Source of the DNA: Geodermatophilus tzadiensis
Lineage (GTDB): Bacteria > Actinomycetota > Actinomycetes > Mycobacteriales > Geodermatophilaceae
Length of the DNA: 64,000 bases
Assembly: GCF_003002915.1 (NCBI RefSeq)
Contig: NZ_PVTG01000010.1
Span: forward strand, 124,001 to 188,000
Reading direction: 5' to 3'
Position 1 is the stretch's first letter, and each line of letters begins with the position of its first letter. Under the pieces are notes generated by a model. It did no database searches, was not told the DNA's origin, and saw only the letters and a list, made by a program, of their open reading frames with translations. The position numbers were made by a program, and so were the translations under genes. This document shows, piece by piece, positions 37,959 to 47,473 of the stretch.

Positions 37959-38806
37959 GTCCACGTGCCGACGCCGGGCCGGTCGGGCAGCGCGGCGAGC
38001 AGCGCGGCGGCGTCACGGGGGAGCGGGCCGTCGGGCAGCAGCCCCAGCGCCCGCAGCCGCGCGCCGACGGACAGCGCCCAGGGCCGGTCGAGGCGGGCGC
38101 GGGCGAGCAGGTCGTCGTCGGCCAGCAGGCGCTCGGGCGGGCCCTGCACCACCCGGCGGTCGACGACGACGGCGACCTCGTCGGCCCAGCGCAGCGCCAG
38201 GTCGACGTCGTGGGTGCTCATCACCACCGTGGAGCCCGACGCCTGCAGCCGCTCCAGCGCGGCCAGCGCCTCGGCGACGGCGGAGGGGTCCAGGCCCGCG
38301 GTGGGCTCGTCGAGCAGCAGCACGCAGGGGCGCATCGCGACCGCGCCGGCGATCGCGACCCGCTTGCGCTCGCCGTAGGACAGCTGGTGGGTGGGCCGGG
38401 CGGCCAGCGCCTCGACGGCGAGCAGCCGCAGCGCCTCGGTCACCCGCTCGCGGACGGCGTCGTCGGGCAGGCCCAGGTTGAGCGGGCCGAAGGAGACGTC
38501 CTGCGCCACCGAGGCGCTGAACAGCTGGTCGTCGGGGTCCTGCAGGACCAGCTGCACCTCCTGCCGGTGCGCGCGCAGCCCGCCGCGGGTGTGGCGCAGC
38601 AGCGCGCCGTCGACGGCGACCGCGCCGGCATCGGGCCGCAGCGCCCCGGACAGGCAGCGCAGCAGCGTCGTCTTGCCCGAGCCGTTGGCGCCCAGCACCG
38701 CCAGCCTGCGTCCGGCCGGGACGGCGAGCGAGGCGCCGTCGAGCACCCGGCGGCCGCGCTCGTAGCCGACGACCAGCCCCTCGGCGGTCAGGCTGCGGTG
38801 GCTCAC
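37955..38806 (-). CDS. cbiO: Cobalt ECF transporter ATPase CbiO
   Basis: This 283-residue ABC ATPase has Walker [15 protein letters not shown] (about residue 36), Q-loop [15 protein letters not shown], signature [14 protein letters not shown] and Walker [14 protein letters not shown]. It powers the CbiMNQO energy-coupling factor transporter for Co2+ uptake. The context with cbiQ, cbiN and cbiM identifies the substrate. The start overlaps the cbiQ stop by four bases. Confidence 0.95.
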   Translation of the reverse strand: MSHRSLTAEGLVVGYERGRRVLDGASLAVPAGRRLAVLGANGSGKTTLLRCLSGALRPDAGAVAVDGALLRHTRGGLRAHRQEVQLVLQDPDDQLFSASVAQDVSFGPLNLGLPDDAVRERVTEALRLLAVEALAARPTHQLSYGERKRVAIAGAVAMRPCVLLLDEPTAGLDPSAVAEALAALERLQASGSTVVMSTHDVDLALRWADEVAVVVDRRVVQGPPERLLADDDLLARARLDRPWALSVGARLRALGLLPDGPLPRDAAALLAALPDRPGVGTWT

Positions 38807-39540
38807 GCCAGCAGCCCGACGGCCAGCAGGGCGCCGAGCCCGGCGGCGGAGGCGGCCAGGAAGCGCGAGGACGACGGCAGCGCCTCCGGCAGGACCCGCA
38901 GGCCCGTCTCCATGCCGCGGCCGGCCAGCCCCTCCTGCATCCGGCGGGCGCGGTCGAAGGAGCGGGTGAGCACCGCGGCGGCCAGCGCGCCGGAGGACCG
39001 GTAGGAGCGGCGCACCGAGGAGTAGCCCATGCGGTTGGCCTGCGCCTCGCGGATGGTGCGCAGGCTGTCGAGCAGCACGAACAGCAGGCGGTAGGTCACC
39101 GACGCGACCTCGACCACGGCCGCCGGGACGCGCAACCGGCGCAGCGCCGGCAGCAGGTCCGACACCGGCGTGGTGGTGGCCAGCAGCAGCACCGCCGCAC
39201 CGCCGGCCACCGAGTGCCCGACCAGGTCGCCGGCCCGCGCCGCCGCGTCGGGCGCCCAGCCGAGGCCGCCGCCGTCCACGGAGACGACGGCGGTCAGCGC
39301 GCCGGTGGCGACGAAGGCCAGCGGCCAGCGCACCGCCCGGCCGAAGGTGCGCGCCGGCACCCGCGCCGGCCCGAGCGCCAGGACGACGGCGGTCAGCGCG
39401 ACCAGCACGCCGCCCGGCCAGGCGGGCAGCACCAGCGCGCAGACCACCAGGCCGCCGCAGAGCAGGAGCTTGTCCAGCGGCGCGCGCGTGCGCCAGGCGC
39501 TGGCCCAGGCGGCGTCGTCGACCGCCAGACCCGCGCTCAC
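38803..39540 (-). CDS. cbiQ: Cobalt ECF transporter T component CbiQ
   Basis: This 245-residue membrane protein has five or six hydrophobic segments. Coupling helices with the family's Ala-Arg-Gly-type motifs appear as [21 protein letters not shown], and [23 protein letters not shown] is another CbiQ signature. CbiQ transmits ATPase motion from CbiO to the substrate-binding CbiM/N. The GTG at 39540 overlaps the cbiN stop. An in-frame extension upstream was rejected because it covers cbiN. Confidence 0.93.
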   Translation of the reverse strand: MSAGLAVDDAAWASAWRTRAPLDKLLLCGGLVVCALVLPAWPGGVLVALTAVVLALGPARVPARTFGRAVRWPLAFVATGALTAVVSVDGGGLGWAPDAAARAGDLVGHSVAGGAAVLLLATTTPVSDLLPALRRLRVPAAVVEVASVTYRLLFVLLDSLRTIREAQANRMGYSSVRRSYRSSGALAAAVLTRSFDRARRMQEGLAGRGMETGLRVLPEALPSSSRFLAASAAGLGALLAVGLLA

Positions 39541-39851
39541 GGGCCGGCGTCCTCGGTGCGGCCGGCGTCCCGGGGCGCCGCGCGGCGGCCGCGCAGCCGG
39601 CCGAGCACGTAGCCGAGCACGCCGCCGCCGATCGCCGCCTGCAGCGCGAACAGCCCCGACTCCACCTCCGCCGACGACGGCGAGAACACCGACTCGAACC
39701 ACGGCGTGTAGCCCGACTCCTCGATCGCCGCGGTGGCCTGGCCGTCGGTGCCGGCGTACCCGGCCTCCCCGCCGCCGAGGGCGAGCGGGAGGGTGACCAG
39801 CGCCAGGACCGCGAGCACCAGCAGCGCGGTGACCAGCCGCCGGCGGGTCAC
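39537..39851 (-). CDS. cbiN: Cobalt transport protein CbiN
   Basis: This 104-residue protein has two transmembrane helices ([17 protein letters not shown] and [20 protein letters not shown]) around an extracytoplasmic loop. The loop carries the CbiN motif [37 protein letters not shown]. CbiN works with CbiM to load Co2+. The tail [18 protein letters not shown] is unusually charged. The GTG at 39851 overlaps the cbiM stop. Confidence 0.93.
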   Translation of the reverse strand: MTRRRLVTALLVLAVLALVTLPLALGGGEAGYAGTDGQATAAIEESGYTPWFESVFSPSSAEVESGLFALQAAIGGGVLGYVLGRLRGRRAAPRDAGRTEDAGP

Positions 39852-40531
39852 CCGCGCTCCTCGGCCGGCTCGGGTGCCAGCAGGCCGAGGCGCTCGAGCT
39901 CGGGCCGGGCGCTGGTGGTGAGCACCCGGAACAGCAGCACGCCGAGCAGCCCCTCGGCCAGCGCCAGCGGCACCTGGGTGAGGGCGAAGACGCCGAGGAA
40001 CTTCACCACCGCGCCGGCGAACCCGCTGGACGCGTCGGGGAACGCCAGCGCGAGCTGCAGCGACGTCGTGACGTAGGTGGCGAGGTCGGCCAGCGCGAGG
40101 GCGACGAAGACGCCGGGCAGCAGCCCGGCACCGAGGGCCCGGGCCAGCCGGTAGGCGCCGTAGCCGGCCCACGGCCCCACGACGGCGAAGGCGAACGCGT
40201 TGGCGCCCAGGGTGGTCAGCCCGCCGTGGGCCAGCAGCAGCGCCTGGAACAGCAGGACCACGGTGCCGAGCAGCGCCATCACCGGTGGCCGGAACAGCAC
40301 CGCGCCGGCGCCGGTGCCGGTCGGGTGGCTGGAGGAGCCGGTGACCGAGGGCAGCTTGATGGCGCTGAGCACGAAGGTGAACGCGCCGGCCGCGCCGAGC
40401 AGCAGCGTGGACTCGGGGTGCTCGCGCACCTCCCGCACCACCGCGCGGGCGCCGTGCACCACGAACGGGGCGGCGGCGACCGTCCAGCCGATCGCGTGCG
40501 GCGCGGGGAGGAACCCCTCAGCGATGTGCAC
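39848..40531 (-). CDS. cbiM: Cobalt transporter S component CbiM
   Basis: This 227-residue membrane protein begins MHIAEGFLP, the N-terminal loop whose Met-His coordinates Co2+ or Ni2+ in CbiM/NikM. It also has [28 protein letters not shown], another diagnostic metal-site motif. Seven hydrophobic stretches are visible. It is the substrate-binding part of the CbiMNQO cobalt importer. The ATG lies inside the end of cobB (overlap of 14 bases). Confidence 0.96.
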   Translation of the reverse strand: MHIAEGFLPAPHAIGWTVAAAPFVVHGARAVVREVREHPESTLLLGAAGAFTFVLSAIKLPSVTGSSSHPTGTGAGAVLFRPPVMALLGTVVLLFQALLLAHGGLTTLGANAFAFAVVGPWAGYGAYRLARALGAGLLPGVFVALALADLATYVTTSLQLALAFPDASSGFAGAVVKFLGVFALTQVPLALAEGLLGVLLFRVLTTSARPELERLGLLAPEPAEERG

Positions 40532-41903
40532 GCCGCACCTCCTCGGGCACGGCCGCCGCGCAGGCGGCCACGAACCGCTCGGGCAGGGCCGGGGACCCGG
40601 CCCAGTTCAGGTGCAGGTAGGAGGCGTGCACCGAGCCGGTGGCGAAGCCCTCGGGGCCGGCCCCCGCCCACTGCCAGGCGGGGGTGGCCCCGGCGCCGGG
40701 CCGCGCGTGCGTGCGGTGGAACTCGTGGCCGCGCACCCGGGTGCCGGCCGGCGCCAGCACGCTGTCGGTGAGGGCGACCGCGGCCCGGTAGCCCAGCGTC
40801 AGCCGCGGCGACATCGCCGTCGCCACGTCCAGGACGCCGCACATCGGGTGCCCGTCCAGCTCCCGGGAGAGGTAGAGCAGTCCGGCGCACTCGGCGGCGA
40901 CCGGGCCGCCGCGGGCGGCGAGCGCGGCGACGTCGGCGCGCAGCCCCGCGTTGGCCGACAGCGCCTCGGCGTGGACCTCCGGGAAGCCGCCGCCCACGAC
41001 CAGCCCGGCGGTGCCCGCGGGGAGCGCCTCGTCGCGCAGCGGGTCGACGGTCACCACCTCGGCGCCGGCCGCGGCCAGCAGCTCGGCGTTCTCCGCGTAG
41101 CCGAAGGTGAACGCGGGCCCGCCGGCGACGGCGATCCGCGGCTGGCCCTCGACCGGGGTGACCTCGGCGGCCGGGTCCCAGGTCACGGCGTCCAGGGCGG
41201 GGGCCGTGCGGGCCAGCCGCAGCACGGCGTCGAGGTCGACGCCGGCGGCCACCACCTCGCCCAGCCGCGCGACGGTGGCCAGCGCCTCGGCCGACCGCTC
41301 GGCCGCCGGGACCAGGCCCAGGTGCCGCGACGGCGTCCCCAGCTCGGCGAGACGGCGGACGGCGCCCAGCACCGGCACCCCGGAGGCACCCAGCGCCTCG
41401 CGCAGGATCTCCTCGTGCCGGTCGCTGCCGACCCGGTTGAGCACCACGCCGCCCAGCCGGACCCGGGGGTCGAAGGTGGCGAAGCCGTGCACCAGCGCCG
41501 CGACGCTCTGCGCCTGCGCGCTCGCGTCGACGACCAGCACCACCGGCGCCCGCAGCAGCCGGGCCACGTGCGCGGTGGAGGCGAACCCGGGCTCGACGTC
41601 GGGTGAGGTGGCGCCGTCGAACAGGCCCATGACGCCCTCGACGACGGCGACGTCGGCCCCGCGCGCGCCGTGCAGGAACAGCGGGACCACCCGCTCCTCG
41701 CCCTGCAGCACCGGGTCGAGGTTGCGGCCCGGGCGCCCGGCGGCCAGCCCGGTGTAGCCGGGGTCGATGTAGTCGGGGCCGACCTTGTGCGGCGAGACGG
41801 CCAGCCCGCGGGCGGTGAGCGCGGCGACCAGGCCGGTGGCGACCGACGTCTTGCCCGCGTTGCTGGTCGGCGCGGCGACGACGACCCGCGGGACGCTCAC
41901 CAC
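40518..41903 (-). CDS. cobB: Cobyrinic (hydrogenobyrinic) acid a,c-diamide synthase
   Basis: This 461-residue glutamine-dependent amidase adds amides to side chains a and c of the corrin ring. The N-terminal P-loop [40 protein letters not shown] is followed by [11 protein letters not shown]. The C-terminal GATase-like domain has the nucleophile Cys in [14 protein letters not shown] (about residue 342) and the late His in GHEFHRTH. The start is GTG GTG at 41898-41903; either is possible. A long imperfect palindrome lies in the 70-base gap between cobO and this gene. Confidence 0.95.
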   Translation of the reverse strand: MVSVPRVVVAAPTSNAGKTSVATGLVAALTARGLAVSPHKVGPDYIDPGYTGLAAGRPGRNLDPVLQGEERVVPLFLHGARGADVAVVEGVMGLFDGATSPDVEPGFASTAHVARLLRAPVVLVVDASAQAQSVAALVHGFATFDPRVRLGGVVLNRVGSDRHEEILREALGASGVPVLGAVRRLAELGTPSRHLGLVPAAERSAEALATVARLGEVVAAGVDLDAVLRLARTAPALDAVTWDPAAEVTPVEGQPRIAVAGGPAFTFGYAENAELLAAAGAEVVTVDPLRDEALPAGTAGLVVGGGFPEVHAEALSANAGLRADVAALAARGGPVAAECAGLLYLSRELDGHPMCGVLDVATAMSPRLTLGYRAAVALTDSVLAPAGTRVRGHEFHRTHARPGAGATPAWQWAGAGPEGFATGSVHASYLHLNWAGSPALPERFVAACAAAVPEEVRRAHR

Positions 41904-41919
41904 CGCCGTCCTCCCCGTC

Positions 41920-41966
41920 CGTGCACTTCCGCGGAGTTGCCCGGGGCATCTCCGCGGACGTGCACG
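41920..41966. repeat. Imperfect palindrome between cobO and cobB
   Basis: The 17-base arms 41920-41936 (CGTGCACTTCCGCGGAG) and 41950-41966 are complementary except for one base, around a 13-base loop that is itself nearly palindromic. Related GTGCAC and TCCGCGG units recur at 55875-55920 in the other cobalamin cluster. It may be a regulator site, an RNA hairpin inside the operon, or an intergenic repeat. Confidence 0.75.
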
Positions 41967-41973
41967 ACCCGGC

Positions 41974-42588
41974 TCACCACTCGATCCCCCGCTGGCCCTT
42001 CTGGCCGGCGTCCATCGGGTGCTTGACCTTGGTCATCTCCACCACGAGGTCGGCGGCCTCGACCAGCGCGGGCGGGGCGTCCCGTCCGGTGACGACGACG
42101 TGCTGGGTGCCCGGCCGGTGTGTCAGCGTCCCGACGACGTCGTCGACGTCCACCCAGCCCCACTTCAGCGGGTAGGTGAACTCGTCGAGGACGTAGAACC
42201 GGTGCGCCTCGGCGGCCAGGTCGCGCTTGATCTGCGCCCAGCCCTCGGCGGCGTCGGCGGCGTGGTCGACCTCGGTGCCCTGCCGGCGTGACCAGCTCCA
42301 GCCCGAGCCCATCTTGTGCCAGACCACCGGGCCGCCCTCGCCGGTCTGCTCGTGCAGCCGGCCGAGCGCGGTGAGCGCGTTCTCCTCGCCGACCCGCCAC
42401 TTGGCGCTCTTGACGAACTGGTAGACCGCGATCGACCAGCCCTGGTTCCACGCGCGCATCGCCATGCCGAACGCGGCGGTGGACTTGCCCTTCATCTCGC
42501 CGGTGTGCACCGCGAGCAGCGGGCGGTTGCGCCGCTGCCGCGTCGTCAGCCCGTCCTGCGGCGTGACCGCGACCTGTCCCTGGGGCAT
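41974..42588 (-). CDS. cobO: Cob(I)yrinic acid a,c-diamide adenosyltransferase
   Basis: This 204-residue CobO/BtuR enzyme attaches the adenosyl group to cobalt. The phosphate loop is VHTGEMKGKSTAAFGMAMRAWNQG (about residues 28-51). Other markers are FVLDEFTYPLKWGWV-like FYVLDEFTYPLKWGW, VVVTGRDAPPALVEAADLVVEM and the tail KHPMDAGQKGQRGIEW. The ATG at 42588 overlaps the chelatase stop by one base. Its product is a substrate for the amidation and loop-assembly steps. Confidence 0.96.
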   Translation of the reverse strand: MPQGQVAVTPQDGLTTRQRRNRPLLAVHTGEMKGKSTAAFGMAMRAWNQGWSIAVYQFVKSAKWRVGEENALTALGRLHEQTGEGGPVVWHKMGSGWSWSRRQGTEVDHAADAAEGWAQIKRDLAAEAHRFYVLDEFTYPLKWGWVDVDDVVGTLTHRPGTQHVVVTGRDAPPALVEAADLVVEMTKVKHPMDAGQKGQRGIEW

Positions 42589-44591
42589 CAGGCGGCCTCC
42601 CGGACGCTGCGGACGGTGGCGGCCAGCGCGTCGGCGGCCAGTTCCTCCAGCCGCAGGGTCTGCGCGCCCAGGTGGACGCCGAGGACGCCGGCCAGGCCCA
42701 GGCGCACCGGCCCGGACTCGCAGTCGACGACGACCGCGGCGGTGCCGTCGGCGGCCAGCCGCTGCGCGGCCGTGTGCGCAGCGCCGAGGGCGTCACTGCC
42801 GCGCGTGCCGGTGGCCCGCCCGTCGGTGACGACGACCAGCAGCGGCCGGCGCTGCGGGTCGCGGACGCGCTCGACGCGCAGCACCTCGGCGGCGCGCCCG
42901 AGGCCCGCGGCCAGCGGGGTGCGGCCGCCGGTGGGCAGCTCGCGCATCCGGGCCGCGGCGGCCTCGACCGACCAGGTGGGCGGCAGCGCCAGGACGGCGT
43001 CGGTCCCGCGGAAGGTGACCAGGCCGACCTTGTCCCGCCGCTGGTAGGCGTCGAGCAGCAGGGAGAGGACGGCGCCCTTGACCGCGCCCATCCGCGCCCG
43101 CGACCCCATGGAGCCGCTGGCGTCGACGACGAAGAGCACGAGGTTGCCCTCGCGGCCCTCCAGCGTGGCCTGGCGCAGGTCCTCGCGGGCGACCCGCAGG
43201 CCCGGGCCGCTGCGGCCGCGGGCCACCTGGTGCGGCGCGGCGGCCAGCACGGTGTCGACCAGGTGCAGGCGGGTCACCGGCCCCGACGGGCGGACCGAGC
43301 CCACGACCCGGCCGCGCTCGGCGCGCGCCTTCGACCGCCGCCCGGCCGCACCCGCGCCGATGCCGGGCACCTCGAGCCGGCGCGCGCGGAACGGGTCCGC
43401 CGGCGCGACCGCCGCCCGCTCGCCCGCCGGCCCGCCCGGGGCCCCGCCGCCCTCGTTCGCCCCGGCCTCCGCCGGCGCGCCGGCGTCCTCGCCCGCGCCG
43501 TCGCCAGGGGGAGGCGGGGGAGCGCCGCCGTCGTCCGGGCCGCCGTCCGGGCCGCCGTCCGGGCCCTCGGGCGGGTCCTCGTCGGGGCGGGAGTCCTCGA
43601 GCGCCCGGTCGAGGGTGTCGTCGTCGAGGCCCGGGGCGTCGAAGGGGTTGCGCCGCCGCCGGTGGGGGAGGGCGAGGCGGGCGGCCACCCGGACGTCGTC
43701 CTCGGTGACCTCGTCGCGGCCCGACCAGGCGGCGTGCGCGATGGCGGTGCGGGCGGTGACCAGGTCGGCCCGCAGCCCGTCGACGTCGAACGCGGCGCAG
43801 ACGGCGGTCACCTGCTGCAGCGCGGCGTCGGAGAGGACGACGTGCGGCAGCCGGCCGCGGGCCTCGGCGATCCGCGCGGCCAGCCCGGCCTCCTCACCGG
43901 CCCACGCCGCGGCGAACCCGGCCGGGTCGGCGTCGTACGCGAAGCGGCGGCGCACCACCTCGGCGCGCTCGGCCGGGTCGCGCGGGGCGGCCACCTCGAC
44001 GGTGAGGCCGAAGCGGTCGAGCAGCTGCGGGCGCAGCTCGCCCTCCTCGGGGTTCATCGTCCCGACCAGCAGGAACCGCGCGGCGTGCCGCACCGAGACG
44101 CCCTCGCGCTCGACGTAGGCGGTGCCCAGCGCGGCGGCGTCCAGGAGCAGGTCGACCAGGTGGTCGTGCAGCAGGTTGACCTCGTCGACGTAGAGCACCC
44201 CGCGGTGCGCGGCGGCCAGGAGCCCGGGCTCGAAGGCCTTCACGCCCTCGGTCAGCGCCCGCTCGAGGTCCAGCGAGCCGACGACGCGGTCCTCGGAGGC
44301 GCCCACCGGCAGCTCGACCAGCCGGGCCGCGCGGGCCTGGCCCGGGACGCCGGCGTCGTGCGGGCCGTCGGGACAGGCGGGGTCGGGGGCGGCCGGGTCA
44401 CAGGCGAACCGGCACCCGGGCACGACGGCCATCGGTGGGAGGACGGCGGCCAGCGCGCGCACCGTCGTCGACTTCGCGGTGCCCTTCTCGCCGCGGACGA
44501 GCACGCCGCCGATGGCCGGCGAGACGGCGTTGAGCAGCAGGGCCAGCCGCATGTCGTCCATGCCGACGACGGCGCCGAAGGGGTACGTCAT
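42588..44591 (-). CDS. Fused ChlI/ChlD-type (cobalto)chelatase ATPase-VWA subunit
   Basis: This 667-residue protein joins an AAA+ ATPase ([15 protein letters not shown], about residue 35; [23 protein letters not shown]) to a C-terminal von Willebrand A domain. The metal site is [12 protein letters not shown] (about 490) with [10 protein letters not shown] 90-residue Asp/Gly/Pro-rich linker (about 320-410) separates them. Such BchI-BchD fusions drive metal insertion together with a large CobN/BchH subunit, which is not in this window. ATG at 44591 was preferred over an upstream GTG because [10 protein letters not shown] is the family N-terminus and the start lies at a normal distance from the riboswitch. 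It opens the ten-gene operon. Confidence 0.93.
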   Translation of the reverse strand: MTYPFGAVVGMDDMRLALLLNAVSPAIGGVLVRGEKGTAKSTTVRALAAVLPPMAVVPGCRFACDPAAPDPACPDGPHDAGVPGQARAARLVELPVGASEDRVVGSLDLERALTEGVKAFEPGLLAAAHRGVLYVDEVNLLHDHLVDLLLDAAALGTAYVEREGVSVRHAARFLLVGTMNPEEGELRPQLLDRFGLTVEVAAPRDPAERAEVVRRRFAYDADPAGFAAAWAGEEAGLAARIAEARGRLPHVVLSDAALQQVTAVCAAFDVDGLRADLVTARTAIAHAAWSGRDEVTEDDVRVAARLALPHRRRRNPFDAPGLDDDTLDRALEDSRPDEDPPEGPDGGPDGGPDDGGAPPPPPGDGAGEDAGAPAEAGANEGGGAPGGPAGERAAVAPADPFRARRLEVPGIGAGAAGRRSKARAERGRVVGSVRPSGPVTRLHLVDTVLAAAPHQVARGRSGPGLRVAREDLRQATLEGREGNLVLFVVDASGSMGSRARMGAVKGAVLSLLLDAYQRRDKVGLVTFRGTDAVLALPPTWSVEAAAARMRELPTGGRTPLAAGLGRAAEVLRVERVRDPQRRPLLVVVTDGRATGTRGSDALGAAHTAAQRLAADGTAAVVVDCESGPVRLGLAGVLGVHLGAQTLRLEELAADALAATVRSVREAA

Positions 44592-44641
44592 GCGGGGGCA
44601 CGGGTCCTCTCCCCGGGTGTCCACGCCCGGAGGTGGCAGGA

Positions 44642-44757
44642 GGCGACGGCGGGAGTTCCTGACTCCCCGGCGGCTGCCGGGTCACAGTGGCGGGACCGCG
44701 CCGGAGTCGCACCGGGCTTCCTCCACTGCCGTCGCTGTGGCGGCGCCCATGGAACCA
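44642..44757 (-). promoter_or_regulatory. Cobalamin (B12) riboswitch
   Basis: On the minus strand the conserved core reads GAGGAAGCCCGGTGCGACTC, then CGGCGCGGTCCCGCCACTGT, then GGGGAGTCAGGAACTC. These are the diagnostic blocks of the cobalamin riboswitch. An 8-base closing stem (GCGACGGC at 44728-44735 with GCCGTCGC at 44643-44650) bounds the core. It lies 51 bases before the chelatase ATG, so adenosylcobalamin probably represses the whole cobalamin/cobalt operon at translation or transcription. Confidence 0.97.
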
Positions 44758-44793
44758 CGCCGGGTCGCGCCGGCGACAGGCCGGGCCGATGAC

Positions 44794-44823
44794 TTGACGG
44801 AACGGAAAGTGAGAGTCCACTCT
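44794..44823 (+). promoter_or_regulatory. Promoter/operator of the membrane protein-wHTH operon
   Basis: A consensus-like -35 TTGACG (44794-44799) is followed by the palindrome AGAGT-CC-ACTCT (44812-44823) at the expected -10 position. GGAAAGT is repeated at 44804 and 44833. The downstream operon encodes a winged-helix regulator, so the palindrome is a candidate self-regulated operator. Confidence 0.5.
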
Positions 44824-44830
44824 TGCCGGC

Positions 44831-45277
44831 ATGGAAAGTCACGACGTGGACCGGGACGCCGCCGCCGCGCAGCTCGCAGCACTGCAGGCCGACCGGGCGG
44901 CGCTGGCCGACCGGGTGCTGCAGCCGTGGTGGTACGACGTCGCGCTGGGACTGCTGCTCTTCGGCTTCCTGGCGTCCCGCGCACTCGACTCGCCCTGGGT
45001 CACGCTCCCCGCCCTCGTCCTCTTCGGCGCGGGGCTCGGGGCCCTGGTCGCGGCCTACCGGCGGAGGACCGGCGTGTGGGTCGGCACGCCGCCACGCCTG
45101 ATGGCGCTGTGGGCGGCCGTCGTCCTGGTCGTCCTCGTGCCCGCGTTGGTGCTGGCCGACGGCTTCGGGCAGCGCTGGGCGATGGTGGTCGCCGGCGCGG
45201 TGCTGGGGACCGCCGTCGGCGTCCTCAGCCGGGTGTGGGGCCGCCGGTGGGTCGCCGAGCTGCGCGGGCAGCCGTGA
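44831..45277 (+). CDS. Small membrane protein partner of a wHTH regulator
   Basis: This 148-residue protein has an N-terminal helix (VDRDAAAAQLAALQADRAALADRVLQPWWYDVALGL) and four hydrophobic segments: LLLFGFLASRAL, LPALVLFGAGLGALVAAY, LMALWAAVVLVVLVPALVLA, and AMVVAGAVLGTAVGVLSRVW. Proteins of this type commonly precede a winged-helix regulator of the PF13601 kind in actinobacteria; their function is unknown. The ATG overlaps nothing upstream, and the stop overlaps the regulator's GTG (GTGA). Confidence 0.8.
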   Translation: MESHDVDRDAAAAQLAALQADRAALADRVLQPWWYDVALGLLLFGFLASRALDSPWVTLPALVLFGAGLGALVAAYRRRTGVWVGTPPRLMALWAAVVLVVLVPALVLADGFGQRWAMVVAGAVLGTAVGVLSRVWGRRWVAELRGQP

Positions 45278-45567
45278 CCGCGGTCGCGCCGCACTTCGAC
45301 GCGGTCATCCACCCGCCGCCGCGGCTGCAGATCTGCGGGCTGCTCGCCGCCGTCGACACGATGGAGTTCGCCGCCGTCCGCGACCGGGTGCAGGTGAGCG
45401 ACTCGGTGCTGTCCAAGCACGTCAAGCAGCTGGAGGAGGCCGGCTACGTCCGGGTGAGCAAGGCGACGATCGCCTCCCGCCAGCGGACCAGCCTGTCGCT
45501 GACCAGGGAGGGCCGGCGCGCGTTCGACGCCCACGTCGCCGAACTGCGCCGCATCGCCGGCGTCTGA
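45274..45567 (+). CDS. Winged-helix DNA-binding regulator (MarR/ArsR-like)
   Basis: This 97-residue protein is one winged-helix domain: PPPRLQICGLLAAVDTMEFAAVRDRVQVSDSVLSKHVKQLEEAGYVRVSKATIASRQRTSLSLTREGRRAFDAHV. The recognition helix is around SDSVLSKHVKQLEEAGY (about residues 42-58) and the wing is the RQRTSLSLT strand. This PF13601-type family usually represses its own operon. The likely operator is the AGAGT/ACTCT palindrome upstream of the preceding gene. Confidence 0.88.
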   Translation: MTAVAPHFDAVIHPPPRLQICGLLAAVDTMEFAAVRDRVQVSDSVLSKHVKQLEEAGYVRVSKATIASRQRTSLSLTREGRRAFDAHVAELRRIAGV

Positions 45568-45569
45568 GG

Positions 45570-46631
45570 GTGGCGCGCGTCCCCCTGCGCCGGCTCGCCG
45601 ACGCCGCCGCCCTCGTCGCCGGGGCGGTGCTGGCCGGCGTCCTGCTCGACCTCGCCGGGGTCCCCTCGGCGCCGCTGTTCGGCGGGCTGCTCGCCGGGCT
45701 GGTCCGGGGCCTGGCGGGCCGCACCCGGCTGGCCGTGCCCCGGACCGGCACCGCCGCGGCGCAGGCCGTCGTCGGCGTCTCGATCGGGGCGCTGGTCGAC
45801 CTCGACACCCTGGCCGCGCTGGGCGAGGACTGGCTGCCGGTCCTGCTGGTCACCGTCGCCACCCTGCTGCTCACGGTGACCGCCGGGCTGCTGCTGCGAC
45901 TGCAGCCGGGGATCGGCCCGGTCACCGGCGCCTTCGCGATGATCGCCGGCGGCGCCTCCGGCATCACCGCGATGGCCCGCGACCTGGGCGCCGACGACCG
46001 CATGGTCGCCGTCCTGCAGTACCTGCGGGTGCTGCTCATCGTCGTCGCCATGCCGGTGGTGGCGACCGTGGTCTACGGCGCCCACCCCGGCTCCGGCGGC
46101 ACGGTCGCCACCCCGGACGGCCCCGGGTGGCCGGCCGGGCTGGCGTTCACCGCCAGCTGCGCGCTGGCCGGGTACGGGCTGGCCCGGCCGGTGCGCCTGC
46201 CGGTCCCCGCGCTGCTCGGCCCGATGCTCGTGGCCGCGGCCGTCGACCTCGGCGGGCTCTCCGCCGGCGCCACGGTGCCCGGGGCGGTGGAGGCGGTGGC
46301 CTTCGGGCTCATCGGCCTGCAGGTCGGGCTGGCCTTCACCCGGGAGAGCCTGCGCACCATCGGCCGCGCGCTGCCGCTGGCCCTGGCGATCATCGTCGGG
46401 CTGGTCGTCGCCTGCGCCGGCCTGGGCGAGGTCCTCGCCGCGGCCACCGGCGCCACCCGGCTGGACGCCTACCTGGCGACGACGCCCGGCGGCCTCTACG
46501 CCGTCCTCGCCACGGCCGCCGGCACCGGTGCGGACACGACCTTCGTGCTCGCCGTCCAGGTGCTGCGACTGTTCGTCATGCTGCTGGCCGCGCCGCTGAT
46601 CGCCCGCCGGCTGCGCCGCCGCCCCGCCTGA
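45570..46631 (+). CDS. AbrB-family membrane transporter
   Basis: This 353-residue membrane protein shows the duplicated AbrB (PF05145) fold. Each half has a hydrophobic run followed by a Pro/Gly motif: GVPSAPLFGGLLAGLVRG near residue 28 and LPVPALLGPMLVAAAVDLGG near 210. MIAGGASGITAMARDLGADDRMVAVLQYLRVLLIV and TTPGGLYAVLATAAGTGADTTFVLAVQVLRLF are paired motifs. About ten transmembrane segments are visible. AbrB regulators/transporters of this family are poorly understood. The GTG lies two bases after the wHTH stop, so it is in the same operon. Confidence 0.87.
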   Translation: MARVPLRRLADAAALVAGAVLAGVLLDLAGVPSAPLFGGLLAGLVRGLAGRTRLAVPRTGTAAAQAVVGVSIGALVDLDTLAALGEDWLPVLLVTVATLLLTVTAGLLLRLQPGIGPVTGAFAMIAGGASGITAMARDLGADDRMVAVLQYLRVLLIVVAMPVVATVVYGAHPGSGGTVATPDGPGWPAGLAFTASCALAGYGLARPVRLPVPALLGPMLVAAAVDLGGLSAGATVPGAVEAVAFGLIGLQVGLAFTRESLRTIGRALPLALAIIVGLVVACAGLGEVLAAATGATRLDAYLATTPGGLYAVLATAAGTGADTTFVLAVQVLRLFVMLLAAPLIARRLRRRPA

Positions 46632-46662
46632 GCGGTGGCCCGGACGAGTGGCACGGCACGCC

Positions 46663-46668
46663 TACCCT
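46663..46668 (+). promoter_or_regulatory. Probable -10 box of the 99-residue gene (leaderless)
   Basis: TACCCT ends 7 bases before the GTG at 46676. The 17 bases 46658-46674 are identical to those before nth (23818-23834). Confidence 0.55.
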
Positions 46669-46675
46669 CGACCGG

Positions 46676-46975
46676 GTGAGCCGCGCGCCGAGGGAGGAGA
46701 CGGAGCTGTCCGACGTGGAGACTGCGGTCGTGGACGACCCGGCCACGGACGAGCAGGACGCCGTCCTGCTGTTCGTGGGCGGCCCCCTCGACGGGCGGGT
46801 CGAGGTCCGCGCCGCCCGCCACGGCGACCCGCTCCCCACGGTCACGCACGTGCACCTGCACGACGGCCCGAAGGTCGTCTCGCGCTACGACCTGCAGCCG
46901 CTGCCCGGCCGCGCCGGCGTCTACCGCCTGCGCCCCGCGGGGCCCCGGCCCGGCCCCGCCGACCGCGCCTGCTGA
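46676..46975 (+). CDS. Hypothetical protein with GGPLDG motif
   Basis: This 99-residue protein has an acidic N-terminus (EETELSDVETAVVDDPATDEQD). A small domain follows: AVLLFVGGPLDGRVEVRAARHGDPLPTVTHVHLHDGPKVVSRYDLQPLPGRAGVYRLRP. GGPLDG followed by a late YxL strand occurs in small actinobacterial and phage-associated proteins of unknown function. The C-terminus is Pro-rich. The GTG at 46676 is supported by a -10 box 7 bases upstream. Confidence 0.7.
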   Translation: MSRAPREETELSDVETAVVDDPATDEQDAVLLFVGGPLDGRVEVRAARHGDPLPTVTHVHLHDGPKVVSRYDLQPLPGRAGVYRLRPAGPRPGPADRAC

Positions 46976-47043
46976 CACCCGTCACCACCGGGCGGGGACG
47001 GCCGGCACTGCCGTCCCGGCGGACCCGCGGCCACCGTGGGTGC

Positions 47044-47469
47044 GTGCGCGAGACGGTGCTGCTGCTCCACGTCGCGGCCGAGAGCGCCGGCCTCCTGCTC
47101 GGCCCGCTGTGGCTGCTGGCGCGGCTGCGCGGGCGGCGGGGCGCGGCGACGGCGGCCGGCTACCTGGCCGCGGTCGCGGTCGTGGCGGCGACCGGCTGTG
47201 CCCTGGCGCTGACCGCACCGGGGCTGGGCTGGCTGGTCGGCTCCGGCGTCCTCACCGCGGCGCTCGCCGGCGCCGGCGCACTGGCCCGGAGGCGGGCCTG
47301 GCCGCACTGGCCGACCCTGCAGCCGCACCTGCTGGGCGGCTCCTACGTCGCGCTGACCACCGGGCTGCTCGTCGCGCAGACCGGGAGCCCGGCGGCCTGG
47401 GTCCTGCCCTCCCTCGTCGCCCAGCTGCCCATCGCGCTCGCGAAGCGGCGGCTGGCCGCGGCCGCCTGA
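47044..47469 (+). CDS. Hypothetical four-helix membrane protein
   Basis: This 141-residue protein has about four hydrophobic helices: TVLLLHVAAESAGLLLGPLWLLARL, AGYLAAVAVVAATGCALALTA, LGWLVGSGVLTAALAGAGALA, and LLGGSYVALTTGLLVAQTG. A His in LLLHVAAE and the basic end AKRRLAAAA are notable. I do not recognise the family. GTG at 47044 is the first start after the upstream gene; a 68-base gap separates them. It converges on the PemK gene with four bases between stops. Confidence 0.65.
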   Translation: MRETVLLLHVAAESAGLLLGPLWLLARLRGRRGAATAAGYLAAVAVVAATGCALALTAPGLGWLVGSGVLTAALAGAGALARRRAWPHWPTLQPHLLGGSYVALTTGLLVAQTGSPAAWVLPSLVAQLPIALAKRRLAAAA

Positions 47470-47473
47470 CGCC

